Shown here: positions 26,828-36,797 of the stretch, one piece after another
Numbering within the stretch: the first letter of the stretch is position 1
How the letters are laid out: each line of letters begins with the position of its first letter
Assembly: GCA_963839175.1 (NCBI GenBank)
Contig: CAWIUB010000010.1
Span: forward strand, 1 to 64,000
Direction: 5' to 3'
DNA: 64,000 bases
Origin: CAWIUB01 sp963839175
GTDB taxonomy: Bacteria; Actinomycetota; Actinomycetes; Mycobacteriales; Jatrophihabitantaceae
The notes under the pieces: generated by a model
Database searches by the model: none
The model's input: only the letters and a program-made list of their open reading frames with translations
Told to the model about the DNA's origin: nothing
Program-made: the position numbers and the translations under genes

Positions 26828-28430
26828 TCATGAGTTGGCTGGCTCGAACGCGGGTTCGACGTTGACCGACGGCGCCTGGGTGACCGCGGCGGCGAGGTCG
26901 GCGCGTTGCACGCGGATGGTCACCGCCGCGACGATGAACGCCGCGAGGGCGATCCCAGACGCGACCAGGAAGCCGCGGGAGATGCCTGTGGCGAGGGCAT
27001 TGTGGTAGATCGTCGTCGACACCGTGTTGCCCGGCGTGACATGGATCGGGTGACCCGTCGCTGCTGGCAGCTGCATTGGCGGACGCGACCTGGCTGCGGA
27101 CGCTGTTGGCCACGGCTGTCCAAGCCACGGTGCCGAGCGCGGCCAACCCGATCGCGCCACCGACTTGCTGGCCGGTGTTGATCAGGCTGGAGGCGACCCC
27201 GGACTCCTCGTGACGGACTCGATTGAGCGCCACCAACGACAGCGGCACGAACAGCAGGCCCAGCCCGGTTGCGGTGACCAGGATCGGTCCGAGCAGGCCA
27301 TTGAGGTAGCCGCTGTGCACGTTGAGGTGGGAGAACCAGTACATGCCGCCCGCGGTGACCGCCGTGCCGGTCAGCATCAGCGGCCGGGCGCCGACACGGC
27401 TGATCTGCTGGCTGGCCACACCGGACACCACGACGATGGTGCCCGCGAAGGGCAGGAAGGCGACGCCGGATTTCAGCGCGCTGTAGCCGAGCACGGTTTG
27501 CACGAAGATCGTCAGGAAGAAGAAGATGCCGAACATGGCGGTGGCGACCAGCAGCATGATCAGGTAGGCGCCCGATCGGCTGCGGTTGGCCAGGATGCGC
27601 AGTGGTAGCAGGGCTTGCCGGCTGCGGGACTCGATGAGCACGAAGGCGACCAGCAGCACTGCCGCGGCCACCAGCGAGGCGACCACCTTGGTGTCGGTCC
27701 AGTGCGAGACGCCGGCCTGGTCGGTGCCCGCGTTGGACAGCCCGTACACCAGCAGCGCCACGCCACCGGTGCCGGTGATCGCCCCCGGCAGGTCGAAGCG
27801 TCCCGGGCGCCGGGGTGACTCGGCGAGCACGAGCGGCGTGACGGCGGCGGTCAGCACGCCGATCGGCACGTTCACGAACAGCACCCACCGCCACGACAGG
27901 TAGGTGGTGAGCAGCCCGCCGGCGACCAGGCCAACCGCCGCGCCGCCGCCGCTCATCGCGGCGTACACGCCCATCGCGCGATTGCGGGCCGGTCCTTCGG
28001 CGAAGGTGGTGGTGATCAGCGCCAGCGCGGTCGGCGCGATCAGCGCACCGCCGACGCCTTGCGCTGCCCGGGCGATGAGCAGCCAGGCCTCAGATGTGGC
28101 GAAGCCTCCGGCCAGCGATGCGGCCGAGAACAACAGCAACCCGATGATGAATACCCGCCGGCGGCCTAGCAGGTCGCCGGCCCGTCCGCCGAGCAGCAGC
28201 AGGCCGCCGAAGGTGAGGGCGTACGCCGTGATCACCCACTCCAGGCCGGAGCCGGAGAAGCCGAGCGCCCGCTGGATGTGCGGCAATGCGACGTTCACGA
28301 TTGTCGCGTCCAGCACCACCATCAGCTGCGCGGTAGCGATGACGACCAGGGCGAGGCCGACGTTTCGGTGACGGCCGCTGCTGGACGCACCGTTCGGTGT
28401 GGTGCGGCCGACAGATTGTGTGGTGGACAA
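26828..28430 (-). CDS. DHA2-type MFS exporter, frameshifted near its 3' end
   Basis: A 14-helix drug:proton antiporter. Motif A is LLGGRAGDLLGRRRVFI; helix 1 carries VVLDATIVNVALPHIQ. The TTG at 28430 is taken as the start because GAGGAG lies seven bases upstream. The frame holds to about 27080 (HEESGVASSLINTGQQVGGA). The last helix and tail (ISRGFLVASGIALAAFIVAA) are in a different frame down to 26828. In the original frame the ORF reads straight on into the hydrolase gene without a stop. A palindromic operator sits 87 bases upstream, and LAL2 ends just beyond it. Confidence 0.85.
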
Positions 28431-28517
28431 TGCACTTCTCCTCAGGTTCTCAACTGCGCGGACGCGGGCCCATGCGGACTCGTGGCTCGTTCCAGGGTGA
28501 AGTGCGTCGCGTGCCGA

Positions 28518-28541
28518 GACATCGGCCAGCTGGCCGATATG
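28518..28541. promoter_or_regulatory. Shared palindromic operator, site 3
   Basis: Left half GACATCGGCCA and right half TGGCCGATATG, two bases apart, lying 87 bases upstream of the MFS exporter start and 40 bases after the end of LAL2. Confidence 0.7.
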
Positions 28542-28581
28542 GGCGCCGCGGATGAGGTGACGCTGCGGCATGCCGGCGCGG

Positions 28582-31455
28582 CTAGCTGGCGGCACCCTGC
28601 GGCTGATCGGCCTGGTGCCGGGTCACTTCGGCGGCGAGTTGGGCGCGGGACGACAGGCCCAGCTTGGTGAACGCGTGCCCGAGGTGGGTTTGCACGGTAC
28701 GGCGCGAGAGGAACAGCCGATCGCCAATCTGCGGATTGGACAGTCCCTCGGCGACTAGCCCTGCGACGGTACGCTCGGCCGGGGTGAGGCTGGCCCAGCC
28801 GATCTGCGGCCGGGCGCGGGCTCCCCGGCGGCCACGGCGAATCCCCACTCCACGTGACACTGCCTCAGCGCGGCCAAGGTCGCGAACGGCGCCGAGACGT
28901 TCGTAGATCGCGATCGCCTGCTCAAGCAGCGGGCGGGCCCGGTCGGGGTGCCCGTGCCTGGCGAACGCTGCTCCCGCGCACTCAGAGGCAAGCCCGACCA
29001 GAAGCCGGCGGGATCCCCGCGCATAGGTGGCAGCGGCCGCTTCCAGTATCTCGCCGTCGTCCTCGATCAGGCCCCGGCAGTGCAGCGCGGATCCGGTTAT
29101 CCAAGGCACCTCGTCGCTGGACACGACCTCGTCGACCGCAGCCGAGACATCCCTGGCCAGTCTCACGTCCTCTGTGGTGAGAGCGAGCCGGACAAGGTCG
29201 GGGCCGACTGCTGGGCATTCCAGCGCGATCCCGGAACTAACGCACCTGTCCCATGCGCTGGAGAGGACGGCAAGCGCCCGTGCAGGATCGCCCTCGGCCT
29301 CCAGGATGAGCGCGCGCGGCCAGGCTGCCAGGGTCATCCGGTAGCCAGGACTTCGACCGGCGAGGTCTCGGTCGGCGGCGTCGGCGGCGTCACGCGCGCG
29401 GCTGAGATCGTTGCGATGAAAGCTGATCAAGGACAGCACGCCGTCGGCGTATACCCGGCTGTAGATTTCGCCGATCTCCTCCGCCAACTCGAAGCCCGTC
29501 TCTAGCTCGGCGATGGCGTCGTCCCACTCGCCGGCGGTGAAGCGTTCGAAGGCATGAAACACCTGGTAAGTGGGGAGGGGCCAGCGGATGCCGAGTTCCT
29601 CGCTGATCCGCCTGCCAGCGCCGAGCGAGACCCTAGCCTCCTCGAGCCGGTCGAACTCGATCAGCAGCCATCCCCGAATCGCGTGCAGCGCGTACCAGTG
29701 TCCTTGTCGGCCGGGGCTCTGGTCAGCCAGCCGGACTGCCTCGTCGATGATCCGCAGCGCGTCCGCAAGATGACCGCGGAATTCCGAGACCAGGGCCAGC
29801 GAAGCCAAGGCAATACTGGTGGATAGGTGATCGCCGACCGATACCGCGACCGAGCGAGCATTCTCGGCTACCACTGCGGCGCCGTCCAGATCCCCCAGTG
29901 CCAGACGGGCGCTGCTTGCCCAGGCCTGCGCGGCGGCGCGGTCGGGGCCGGTGAGTACCGGTGACTCGCCCACCCGGTCAAGTTCCCGCAGCGCGTCGCC
30001 TGCCTGCCCTCGGGCGAGGAGGGCCTGCCCCAGGCAGGTCCGGGCCGGGCACTCAACCAATGGATCACGGCTGCGGACCAGCAATACCCGGCACGCAGCC
30101 TCCGCGTCGCCGATCCGACCCGCCAGGAGCAGGCTGCTGGCTCGTTCGGCGAGCAGCTGGTCGCGGCCGGGGTCGGCCGGGTCCATCAGCCCGACCGCTC
30201 TCTCCAGCAGTTCCGCGGCGACATCGGGCGAGGTGGGCGCGGCCTCCCGCGCGGCCCGGGTCAGCCAACCGATCGCCTCGGCGTCACCCGGTCCGGCGCC
30301 GCGGGCCAGCTGCTCGGCCACCTGCAGCGCCGGGCGCCCGTCCCCGGCCAGTCGCTGCCCGGCCTCCCGGTGCAGCCCGCGGCGCACCGCCAGCGGCAGA
30401 TCCTGATAGATGGCCTCGCGGATCAGGTCGTGCCGGAACCGCAGCCGCTCCCCGTCATCCTCCAGCACCCGCCCGGCGATCCCCTCGGCCAGCAGCTGCG
30501 ACAGCTCCAAGGCCGGCCGGGCGGTGCACACCGACAGATCGGTGAGGGTGAAGCTGGAGCCCAGAATCGACGCGGCCCGCAACACGTGCAAAGTGTCCTC
30601 GGGCAGGAAACTGAGCCGGCGCAGCACGGTCAGCCGCAACGTCGGCGGCAAGCTGACCTGCGCCACCTCCGCCCGGCCATCGCAGGTGCGTACAGCCCCC
30701 TCCTGGGCCAGCGCCGCCAGCAGCTCGGTCACATACAGCGGATTGCCCGCCGCCCCCGCCACCTCGGCCAGCAGCCCGGGACCCGGCTCGGCGGCCACCG
30801 CCTCGGCCACCAGCTCACCCACCGCCTCCTCGGCCAGCCCACGCACCATCACATGCCGAGCTCCCGCAGCGTCCAGCGCATCGATCACCCGATCCAGCTC
30901 CGCCTCCCGCGGCGACGGCCGCAGACATCCAATCAACGCCACCGGCAGAAATGCCAGCCGGCGAATCAGCGCCCCCAACGTCAGCAGGCTGGACGGGTCG
31001 GCCCACTGCAGGTCATCCACCGCGGTGACCAGCGGGCCGCCCAGCGCCAACTCCTCCGCCAGATCGGCGAACGCATCCACCGCCCGGAACCGCAACCCCG
31101 GGTCGCTGGTCACCGTGATCGGATCCCGCTGGCCGATACCCCCGGTGGCCAGCAGCCTGGCGATGTCCGCCCGCCGCGGATCCGCCGACGACCGAGCACA
31201 CCCGAACGCGACGGCCACCAGGCCGAACGGCCGGCTCTGCTCCAGCTCCTCGGCCGCGCCCGCCGCCACCTGCATCCCCCGGCCGCGCGCGTCCGCCAGC
31301 GTTTCGTCCAACAGCCGGGTCTTGCCGATCCCCGCCTCGCCCTCGATCAGCACCACACTCGGCCGGCCCGCCGCCACTTCGTCCAGCGCCGCACCCAAGA
31401 CCGCGAGCTCCACCGACCGCCCACGAATCCCCAGCACCGGCGCCGCCGTGCCCAC
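28582..31455 (-). CDS. LAL-type LuxR regulator 2
   Basis: A 957-residue paralogue of LAL1. It begins VGTAAPVLGIRGR, with Walker A GEAGIGKT at residues 39-46, then VTAVDDLQWADPSS. A TPR-like middle follows, then a C-terminal LuxR HTH with SNPQIGDRLFLSRRTVQTHL. The GTG at 31455 is chosen by alignment with LAL3 and LAL4; the longer frame to 31599 contains a stub of another LAL instead of coding sequence proper. It is followed in the same direction by operator site 3 and the MFS/hydrolase unit, so those are its likely targets. Confidence 0.86.
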   Translation of the reverse strand: MGTAAPVLGIRGRSVELAVLGAALDEVAAGRPSVVLIEGEAGIGKTRLLDETLADARGRGMQVAAGAAEELEQSRPFGLVAVAFGCARSSADPRRADIARLLATGGIGQRDPITVTSDPGLRFRAVDAFADLAEELALGGPLVTAVDDLQWADPSSLLTLGALIRRLAFLPVALIGCLRPSPREAELDRVIDALDAAGARHVMVRGLAEEAVGELVAEAVAAEPGPGLLAEVAGAAGNPLYVTELLAALAQEGAVRTCDGRAEVAQVSLPPTLRLTVLRRLSFLPEDTLHVLRAASILGSSFTLTDLSVCTARPALELSQLLAEGIAGRVLEDDGERLRFRHDLIREAIYQDLPLAVRRGLHREAGQRLAGDGRPALQVAEQLARGAGPGDAEAIGWLTRAAREAAPTSPDVAAELLERAVGLMDPADPGRDQLLAERASSLLLAGRIGDAEAACRVLLVRSRDPLVECPARTCLGQALLARGQAGDALRELDRVGESPVLTGPDRAAAQAWASSARLALGDLDGAAVVAENARSVAVSVGDHLSTSIALASLALVSEFRGHLADALRIIDEAVRLADQSPGRQGHWYALHAIRGWLLIEFDRLEEARVSLGAGRRISEELGIRWPLPTYQVFHAFERFTAGEWDDAIAELETGFELAEEIGEIYSRVYADGVLSLISFHRNDLSRARDAADAADRDLAGRSPGYRMTLAAWPRALILEAEGDPARALAVLSSAWDRCVSSGIALECPAVGPDLVRLALTTEDVRLARDVSAAVDEVVSSDEVPWITGSALHCRGLIEDDGEILEAAAATYARGSRRLLVGLASECAGAAFARHGHPDRARPLLEQAIAIYERLGAVRDLGRAEAVSRGVGIRRGRRGARARPQIGWASLTPAERTVAGLVAEGLSNPQIGDRLFLSRRTVQTHLGHAFTKLGLSSRAQLAAEVTRHQADQPQGAAS

Positions 31456-31489
31456 CTGCCCGATGTTAGTGCTAGCTTGCGGCGCTTTG

Positions 31490-31575
31490 CGGCTCGCCTG
31501 ATGCCGAATCACGTCGGCTGCGAGCTGGGCACGGGTGGTGAGGTCCAGCTTGGCGGACATGTGCGCTGTTGGGTG
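31490..31575 (-). pseudogene. 3' stub of a fifth LAL gene
   Basis: In frame upstream of LAL2 lies AHMSAKLDLTTRAQLAADVI. It matches the last HTH helix and tail of the LALs (compare FAKLDLTTRAQLAAEV at the end of LAL3). It has no HTH core before it and reads on towards LAL2. It is a leftover of another tandem LAL copy, mostly deleted. Confidence 0.65.
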
Positions 31576-31678
31576 TCCCGAGGCGAGAGAGCCTCTCAAG
31601 CGGGTTCCCCCTGCGAGCGATTGAGTACCGATCCGGGGTCGCGCTGGTGGGGCCGCCGTCTTGCTTGTCCGCCAAGGC

Positions 31679-33058
31679 CTACTGAGGCCGGATGTTGTGG
31701 TTGCGGGCGAACAGATTGCCGGGGTCGTATTGACGCTTGACCGCCGCGAGCCGCTGATAGGTCTGCGTTGGATAGATCGCGGTGACGTCCTCCTCGGTGG
31801 CAGAAGCGAGGAAGTTTGCGTAGGCGCCGTTGACGTGAGGTGCGAGTCTCCCCCAGATCGCTTCCAGAGCTGGACGAGCGGCGTCGACGGCCGGCTTCGG
31901 ACCCGCGGTGAGAGTCAGGAACATCAACTCCGCTTGGCGATGCGCGTAGGCGGTGGCATCGGCGGGGACTCGGGATACCGCGCCGCCGACGCTGCGAACG
32001 GCGATGAACGGCGACCGCTGCGATGCGCCAACCTCAGTGAGGATCTGAAGGACGTCGGGCACCGATTCGGTGTCGACAAAGGCGCTTCGGGTCATGAACT
32101 GGATGGCTGGCGGTGGGGTCGCTCCGTCCGCGAGCGTGTCCGCATACGGTTTCAGCGCGACATCGTCGTCGAGCACCGTGCCCAGCCGGCGGATCGGGTC
32201 GATCGCCGTCGCGGCGAGCTGCGGGTCATCGCCGTCGAAGGCCACGTGGATCTCGACCGGCGCCTCAGGTCCGCCGGCGACGGGATTGGCAAGGTTTGCG
32301 ATGCAGGTGAGGTCTTCCGGCGCGCTGCGGAGGTAGTTCGCCCAACCCTGCAGCACGGTGGCCGCCTCCGATGCCGGGAAGGCGATCTTGCCGTGGAAGA
32401 CGTCTGTCGTCGGGTGTGCCACGAACTCGAAGGCGGTCACGATCCCGAAATTGCCGCCGCCACCGCGAATCGCCCAGAACAGCTCCGGGTTCTGCTCCGC
32501 GCTCGCATGCACGACCTCTGCGTTGGCAGTGACCACCTCTGCGGCGACCACGTTGTCCAGGGCCAGGCCGTACTTCCTGACCTTCCAGCCGATGCCACCG
32601 GTCAACGTCAGTCCACCGACACCGACGCTCTTGGTGTCGCCCGAGGAGATCGCCAGGCCATGCGGGGCCAAGGCCACCGCGACCTGACCCCAGGTGGCGC
32701 CTCCGCCGATCCGCACGAGGTGACGCTTCTTGTCGATGATCCCCACGTTCGCGAGCTTGCTGAGGTCGATCACGACGCCGTCGTCGTTGGTGCCGAAGCC
32801 CGGAAAGCTATGGCCGCCACCTCGCACGGACAGCAAAAGCCCTGCGCTGGCAGCGAATCTGACACCCGCTTGCACGTCCCCGACGCTGTTGGGTCGCAGA
32901 ACATAGGCCGGACTAGCCGAAGCCAATACCGAGCGACTAGCCGATTCGTACTCCGCTCCGCCCGGTTCGATGATGTCGCCGCCGAAGTTACGGCGAAGGG
33001 TTTGTTCGATCATGTCGCCGCCGAAGTCACGGCGAAGGGTTTCAAGCGCTGAGCTCAT
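31679..33058 (-). CDS. BBE-type FAD-linked oxidase
   Basis: A 459-residue flavoprotein of the PCMH/berberine-bridge-enzyme-like family (6-HDNO, glucooligosaccharide oxidase relatives). The FAD-binding part shows LLLSVRGGGHSFPGF, whose His83 is the expected 8-alpha-histidyl attachment. It is followed by GGGATWGQVAVAL and VGVGGLTLTGGIGW; the second covalent Cys is absent. The C-terminal BBE domain ends with YPTQTYQRLAAVKRQYDP and FARNHNIRPQ. Residues 8-33 hold a 13-residue tandem duplication. Operator site 4 is 123 bases upstream. Substrate unknown; relatives oxidise alkaloids, sugars or antibiotics. Confidence 0.88.
   Translation of the reverse strand: MSSALETLRRDFGGDMIEQTLRRNFGGDIIEPGGAEYESASRSVLASASPAYVLRPNSVGDVQAGVRFAASAGLLLSVRGGGHSFPGFGTNDDGVVIDLSKLANVGIIDKKRHLVRIGGGATWGQVAVALAPHGLAISSGDTKSVGVGGLTLTGGIGWKVRKYGLALDNVVAAEVVTANAEVVHASAEQNPELFWAIRGGGGNFGIVTAFEFVAHPTTDVFHGKIAFPASEAATVLQGWANYLRSAPEDLTCIANLANPVAGGPEAPVEIHVAFDGDDPQLAATAIDPIRRLGTVLDDDVALKPYADTLADGATPPPAIQFMTRSAFVDTESVPDVLQILTEVGASQRSPFIAVRSVGGAVSRVPADATAYAHRQAELMFLTLTAGPKPAVDAARPALEAIWGRLAPHVNGAYANFLASATEEDVTAIYPTQTYQRLAAVKRQYDPGNLFARNHNIRPQ
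32969..33046 (-). repeat. Two tandem 39-bp units in the oxidase N-terminus
   Basis: Units 32969-33007 and 33008-33046 differ at a few bases and encode LRRNFGGDIIEPG and LRRDFGGDMIEQT. One such segment is normal for this family's N-terminus, so the second is an in-frame duplication. Confidence 0.8.
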
Positions 33059-33181
33059 GACGTTCCTTCCACACAGGAGAATCCTCGTTAGCCGAACTGG
33101 CCGGGCTGGTAGTCGCCGCCGGTTGCCGCTGCCTCCGACGGTCTTGCTGGCGATTCCAGCGTCAGCCGCAAGACGAGCCGA

Positions 33182-33205
33182 GACATCCGCCAGCTAGCCG
33201 ATATC
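33182..33205. promoter_or_regulatory. Shared palindromic operator, site 4
   Basis: Left half GACATCCGCCA and right half AGCCGATATC-like, centred on an AGCT core, 123 bases upstream of the FAD oxidase ATG and 41 bases after the end of the decayed LAL3. Confidence 0.7.
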
Positions 33206-33246
33206 GACGTTCGTTGTTCCTGGGACGCCGTGGGCTGCGCGCGAAG

Positions 33247-36108
33247 TTACGGCTGGCCGTCTGGGCGTTGGGCTACCTCTGCGGCGAGTTGGGCGCGGGT
33301 AGTGAGGTCGAGCTTGGCGAAGACGTGCGCGAGATGGGTTTGCACGGTGCGGCGGGATATGTACAGCCGGTCGCCGATCTGCGGGTTGGACAGTCCTTGG
33401 GCGACCAGGCCGGCGATGCTCCGCTCAGTCGGGGTGAGGCTGAGCCAGCCGGTCTGCGGCCGGCCGCGGACGCCCCGCCGGCCGCGGCGAATCCCAGCGG
33501 AACGCAGCACAGCCTCGGCGCGTGCGATGTCGCGCATCGCGTCGAGGCGCTCATAGATCACGATCGCCTGATCGAGCAGTGGCCGGGCCTGGTCCAGATC
33601 ACCGCGCCTCGCAAAGTCCGACCCGGCGTCCTCGGCGGTAAGAGCGAGTTCCAAGGGCCGCGACCCCGAAGCGTAGGCAGCAACGGCTGCCTGCAGGATC
33701 TCGGCATCGTCCTCAGCCAACCCCCGGCAGCGCAGCGCCGCTCCGGCCAGCGAGGAGACCTCCGGGTTCCCGTCGGCGAGCGCCGTGACCGCCGCGGCGA
33801 CCTCGTGGGCCGGGGCCCGTCACCGAGGCGAGCGCCAGCCGAACAAGATCCGGGCCGAGCGTCCGGTACTCCAGCGTGAGCCCCATCTCGGGCGCACTGG
33901 TCCCAGCATCCGGCCAACGCCGCGAACGCGTCGTCCAAGTTGCCGTCGGCTTCCAGAACGAGTGCGCGGGCCCACAGTGCCCATTGCGCAGGAAAGCGCC
34001 AGCCGGTGTCGGCGAGCAGGCGCTGGCTGCGGTGTTTGCGGCCTCAGCAGCGCGGCGAGATCGTTGCGGTGCAGGCTGATCAAGGCCATCAGGTGTGCGC
34101 AAGCCCGCTGATGAAAGCTCTGCCCGTCCGTCCGCCAGCTTGCTTCGATCTCGGCGATGGCGTCATCCCACTCCCCGCCAATGAAGCGACGAGGGCGTCG
34201 CAATCCGAGTAGCTGGCGAGCGGCCAGCCGAGCGCCGAGTTCCTCGCAGATCCGCTGCTCCGGTACGAGCGCGGATCTCGGCTCCGTCGAGCCGGTCGAG
34301 TTCGATGAGGATGTGCGCGCGCGTAGCATGTGAGCGGATAGCGGTGTCCCTCCCTGCTCGGGCTCTCGTCCGCTAGGTGCATGGCGTCGTCGATGATCTC
34401 AGCGCGTCCTCCAGGCGGCCCGCGGTTCTGCCGAGACCGGCGAGCGACGCCATGCCCGAGGCGACCGTCTGGTGGTCCCCGCTGGCCATCGCCGCCGCGG
34501 TCTGGCCTGCTCCGCAGCGGCGGCGGCGCTGTCGAGGTCGCCTAACCAGCGGCTGGGCAACGCTGGCCCATGCCAGCGCGCAGCTCGCTCCGCCTCCGCT
34601 GAGCGCTGATGAGGTGGCCGCGCGTTCCAGTTCCCGCAGCGCGTCCGGCAGCGGCCGGCGCACTGCAAGCGCGTGCCCGAGGCAAATACGCGGCCCGTCC
34701 ATCGACACCCGGGTCATGATCACGGTCCAGCAGGGCACGGCAAGTCGCCACGTGCGGCGGCGACCGGCCAGCCCGCATCAGGCTGCTGGCTCGTTCGGCG
34801 AGTAGCTGGTCGCGGCCGGGGTCGGTGAGGTCCATCAGCCCGATCGCCCGTTCCAGCAGCTGCGCGGCGACGTCCGGCGAGGTCGGCGGCGGCCTCCCGG
34901 GCGGCCCTGGTCAGCCAGCCGATCGCCTCGGCATCTCCCGGCCCGGCTCCGCGGGCGAGCTGCTCGGCCACCTGCAGCGCCGGGGCGCCGGCCTGGGCGA
35001 GCCGCTGCCCGGCCTCGCGGTGCAGCCCCGGCGGACGCTGAGCGGCAGGTCGTCATAGATGGCGTCGCGGATCAGGTCGTGCCGGAACCGCAGCCGGTCC
35101 CCGTCGTCTTCCAGGACACCTGCCCGTGATCGCATTCGCGAGCACCAGGGATAGCTCCAGAGCCGGCCGGGCCATGGCCACCGAAGGTCGGTGAGCGTGA
35201 AAGCCGGAACCCAATATCGAGGCAGACCGCAGGACCTGCAGGGTGTCCTCGGACAGAAAGCTCAGGCGACGCAGGATCGTCAGCCGCAGGGTCGGCGGCA
35301 GCGCGGCGGCGGTGACATCGGCGTACCCGCCCGAGGTTGTGATCGCGCGTTCCTGCGTGCAGCGCCCCGAGTAGTTCGGTGACGAACAGCGGATTGCCCG
35401 CAGCCCCAGACATCTCGGCCAGCAGCTGGGGACCTGGCTCGGCCGCGACTGCTTCGGCGACGAGCTCCGTCACGGCCCGCTCGGCCAGCCCGCGCACGGT
35501 CAGCTGCCGCGCGCCGCCCGCGGCCAGCACCTCGACCAGCCGGTCCAGCTCCGGGCCCCGCGGCGACGGCCGCAGACACCCGATCAGCGCCACCGGCAGA
35601 AACGCCAGCCGGCGGGCTCAGCGCCCCCAGCGTCAGCAGGCTGGACGGGTCGGCCCACTGCAGATCATCCACGCCGATCACCAGCGGCCCGCCAGCGCCA
35701 GCTCCTCGGCCAGGTCAGCGAACCCATCCACGGCCCGGAACCGCAACCCAGGGTCGCTGGTCACCGTGATCGGCTCCCGCTCCCCGTGCCTCCGGTGGCC
35801 AGCAGCCCGGCGATCGCCGCCCGCCGCGGATCCGGCGAGGACCGGGCACACCCGAACGCGTCAGCCACCAGGCCGAACGGCCGGGTCTGCTCCAACTCCC
35901 CGGCCCGGCCCGCCGCCACCTGCATCCCCCGGCCGCGGGCGTCGGCCAGCGTCTCGTCCAGCAGCCGGGTCTTGCCGATCCCGGCCTCGCCCTCGATCAG
36001 CACCACACTCGGCCGGCCAGCCGCCACACAGTCCAGAGCCTCACCCAGCACCGCGATCTCCGCCGCGCGCCCGCAGATGCCAGGCGCCGGCGCCACCGTG
36101 CCCACCAT
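33247..36108 (-). pseudogene. LAL-type LuxR regulator 3, decayed by many frameshifts
   Basis: The full length of a LAL is still readable but spread over all three minus-strand frames. The N-terminus with Walker A (LIEGEAGIGKTRLLDETLAD) lies at 35761-36108. ATPase and TPR pieces are scattered through 33558-35681, and the intact HTH end (SRRTVQTHLAHVFAKLDLTT) at 33247-33720. At least seven frame changes are needed. Its intact paralogues on both sides show none over similar lengths, so this is true decay rather than uniform sequencing error. It sits upstream of operator site 4 and the FAD oxidase. Confidence 0.85.
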
Positions 36109-36383
36109 TCCGACGCTACTACTGGTCAGCGGCCATCGACACGGCCCCGGCCAACCGGGTCCTACTCGCCAAATTCCGGCACACCGGAGCCTGTCTCTCC
36201 AGTCACCTCATACAACGCCTTCAGCAAGCCGAGCCAGCCGACAAACCGGATCTGGTCATCTTCCCTGAGGTGGCGACCGTCTCCAGCGTCGTGCACGACC
36301 CGAAGGCGGCCGGCCGGCGGCTCGACGCCGTCCAGGACTAGCCGGATCTCCACCACGCCATCCTGCAAGCCCCGGCCCGAGGC

Positions 36384-36407
36384 AACATCGGCCAGCTGGC
36401 GGATGTC
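36384..36407. promoter_or_regulatory. Shared palindromic operator, site 5
   Basis: Left half AACATCGGCCA and right half TGGCGGATGTC, two bases apart. It lies between LAL3 (275 bases away) and the small ORF at 36550 (142 bases), divergent genes. Confidence 0.7.
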
Positions 36408-36549
36408 TCAGATGCGGCGCCACCGCACGCTGGAGCGCATGCAAACGAAACGAGTCCACGTAGCGATACGGAAATGACGACTGCGGCCGGCTTCCGCGAG
36501 GTCGCACCATCCCATGCCTGCGGATCGGATGAGAACCAAGGAGGACACC

Positions 36550-36696
36550 ATGTACACCCACTTGACCGAAATTGAGGCGGACTACCGGCGTGAGCAGATC
36601 GCCGAGGAATTTCGCAACGCGCAGCGTCGGCACAGACGCCTGCACCGCACCTACCAGGACCGGCGTTGGCATGGCCGTCAGCGTCACACCGCGTGA
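36550..36696 (+). CDS. Small basic protein (operator-linked small-ORF family)
   Basis: A 48-residue ORF with a strong AAGGAGG site before its ATG. It reads MYTHLTEIEADYRREQIAEE followed by a very basic arginine/histidine-rich tail. The N-terminal pattern (short start, then A-x-x-R-R-x-x-x-I-A-E) resembles the ORF at 46977-47246 and the first 20 residues encoded from 23842. It precedes the NDH-2 gene by about 100 bases in the same direction. Function unknown; the good ribosome-binding site argues that it is translated. Confidence 0.6.
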   Translation: MYTHLTEIEADYRREQIAEEFRNAQRRHRRLHRTYQDRRWHGRQRHTA

Positions 36697-36797
36697 TGTA
36701 CGCCGCCATCGAGGTGATCGCGCGGGGCAGTGCCGGTAGTTCGGCCACCGTGCCGCCGTGCGTCAGCCTCCAAACGAACGGTGGGAGATGAGATGCC

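Noticed and set aside
30370..31740. 456-codon plus-strand ORF across LAL2
   Set aside because: Antisense to the conserved LAL2 frame, rich in Arg/Gln/His/Pro and without family resemblance.
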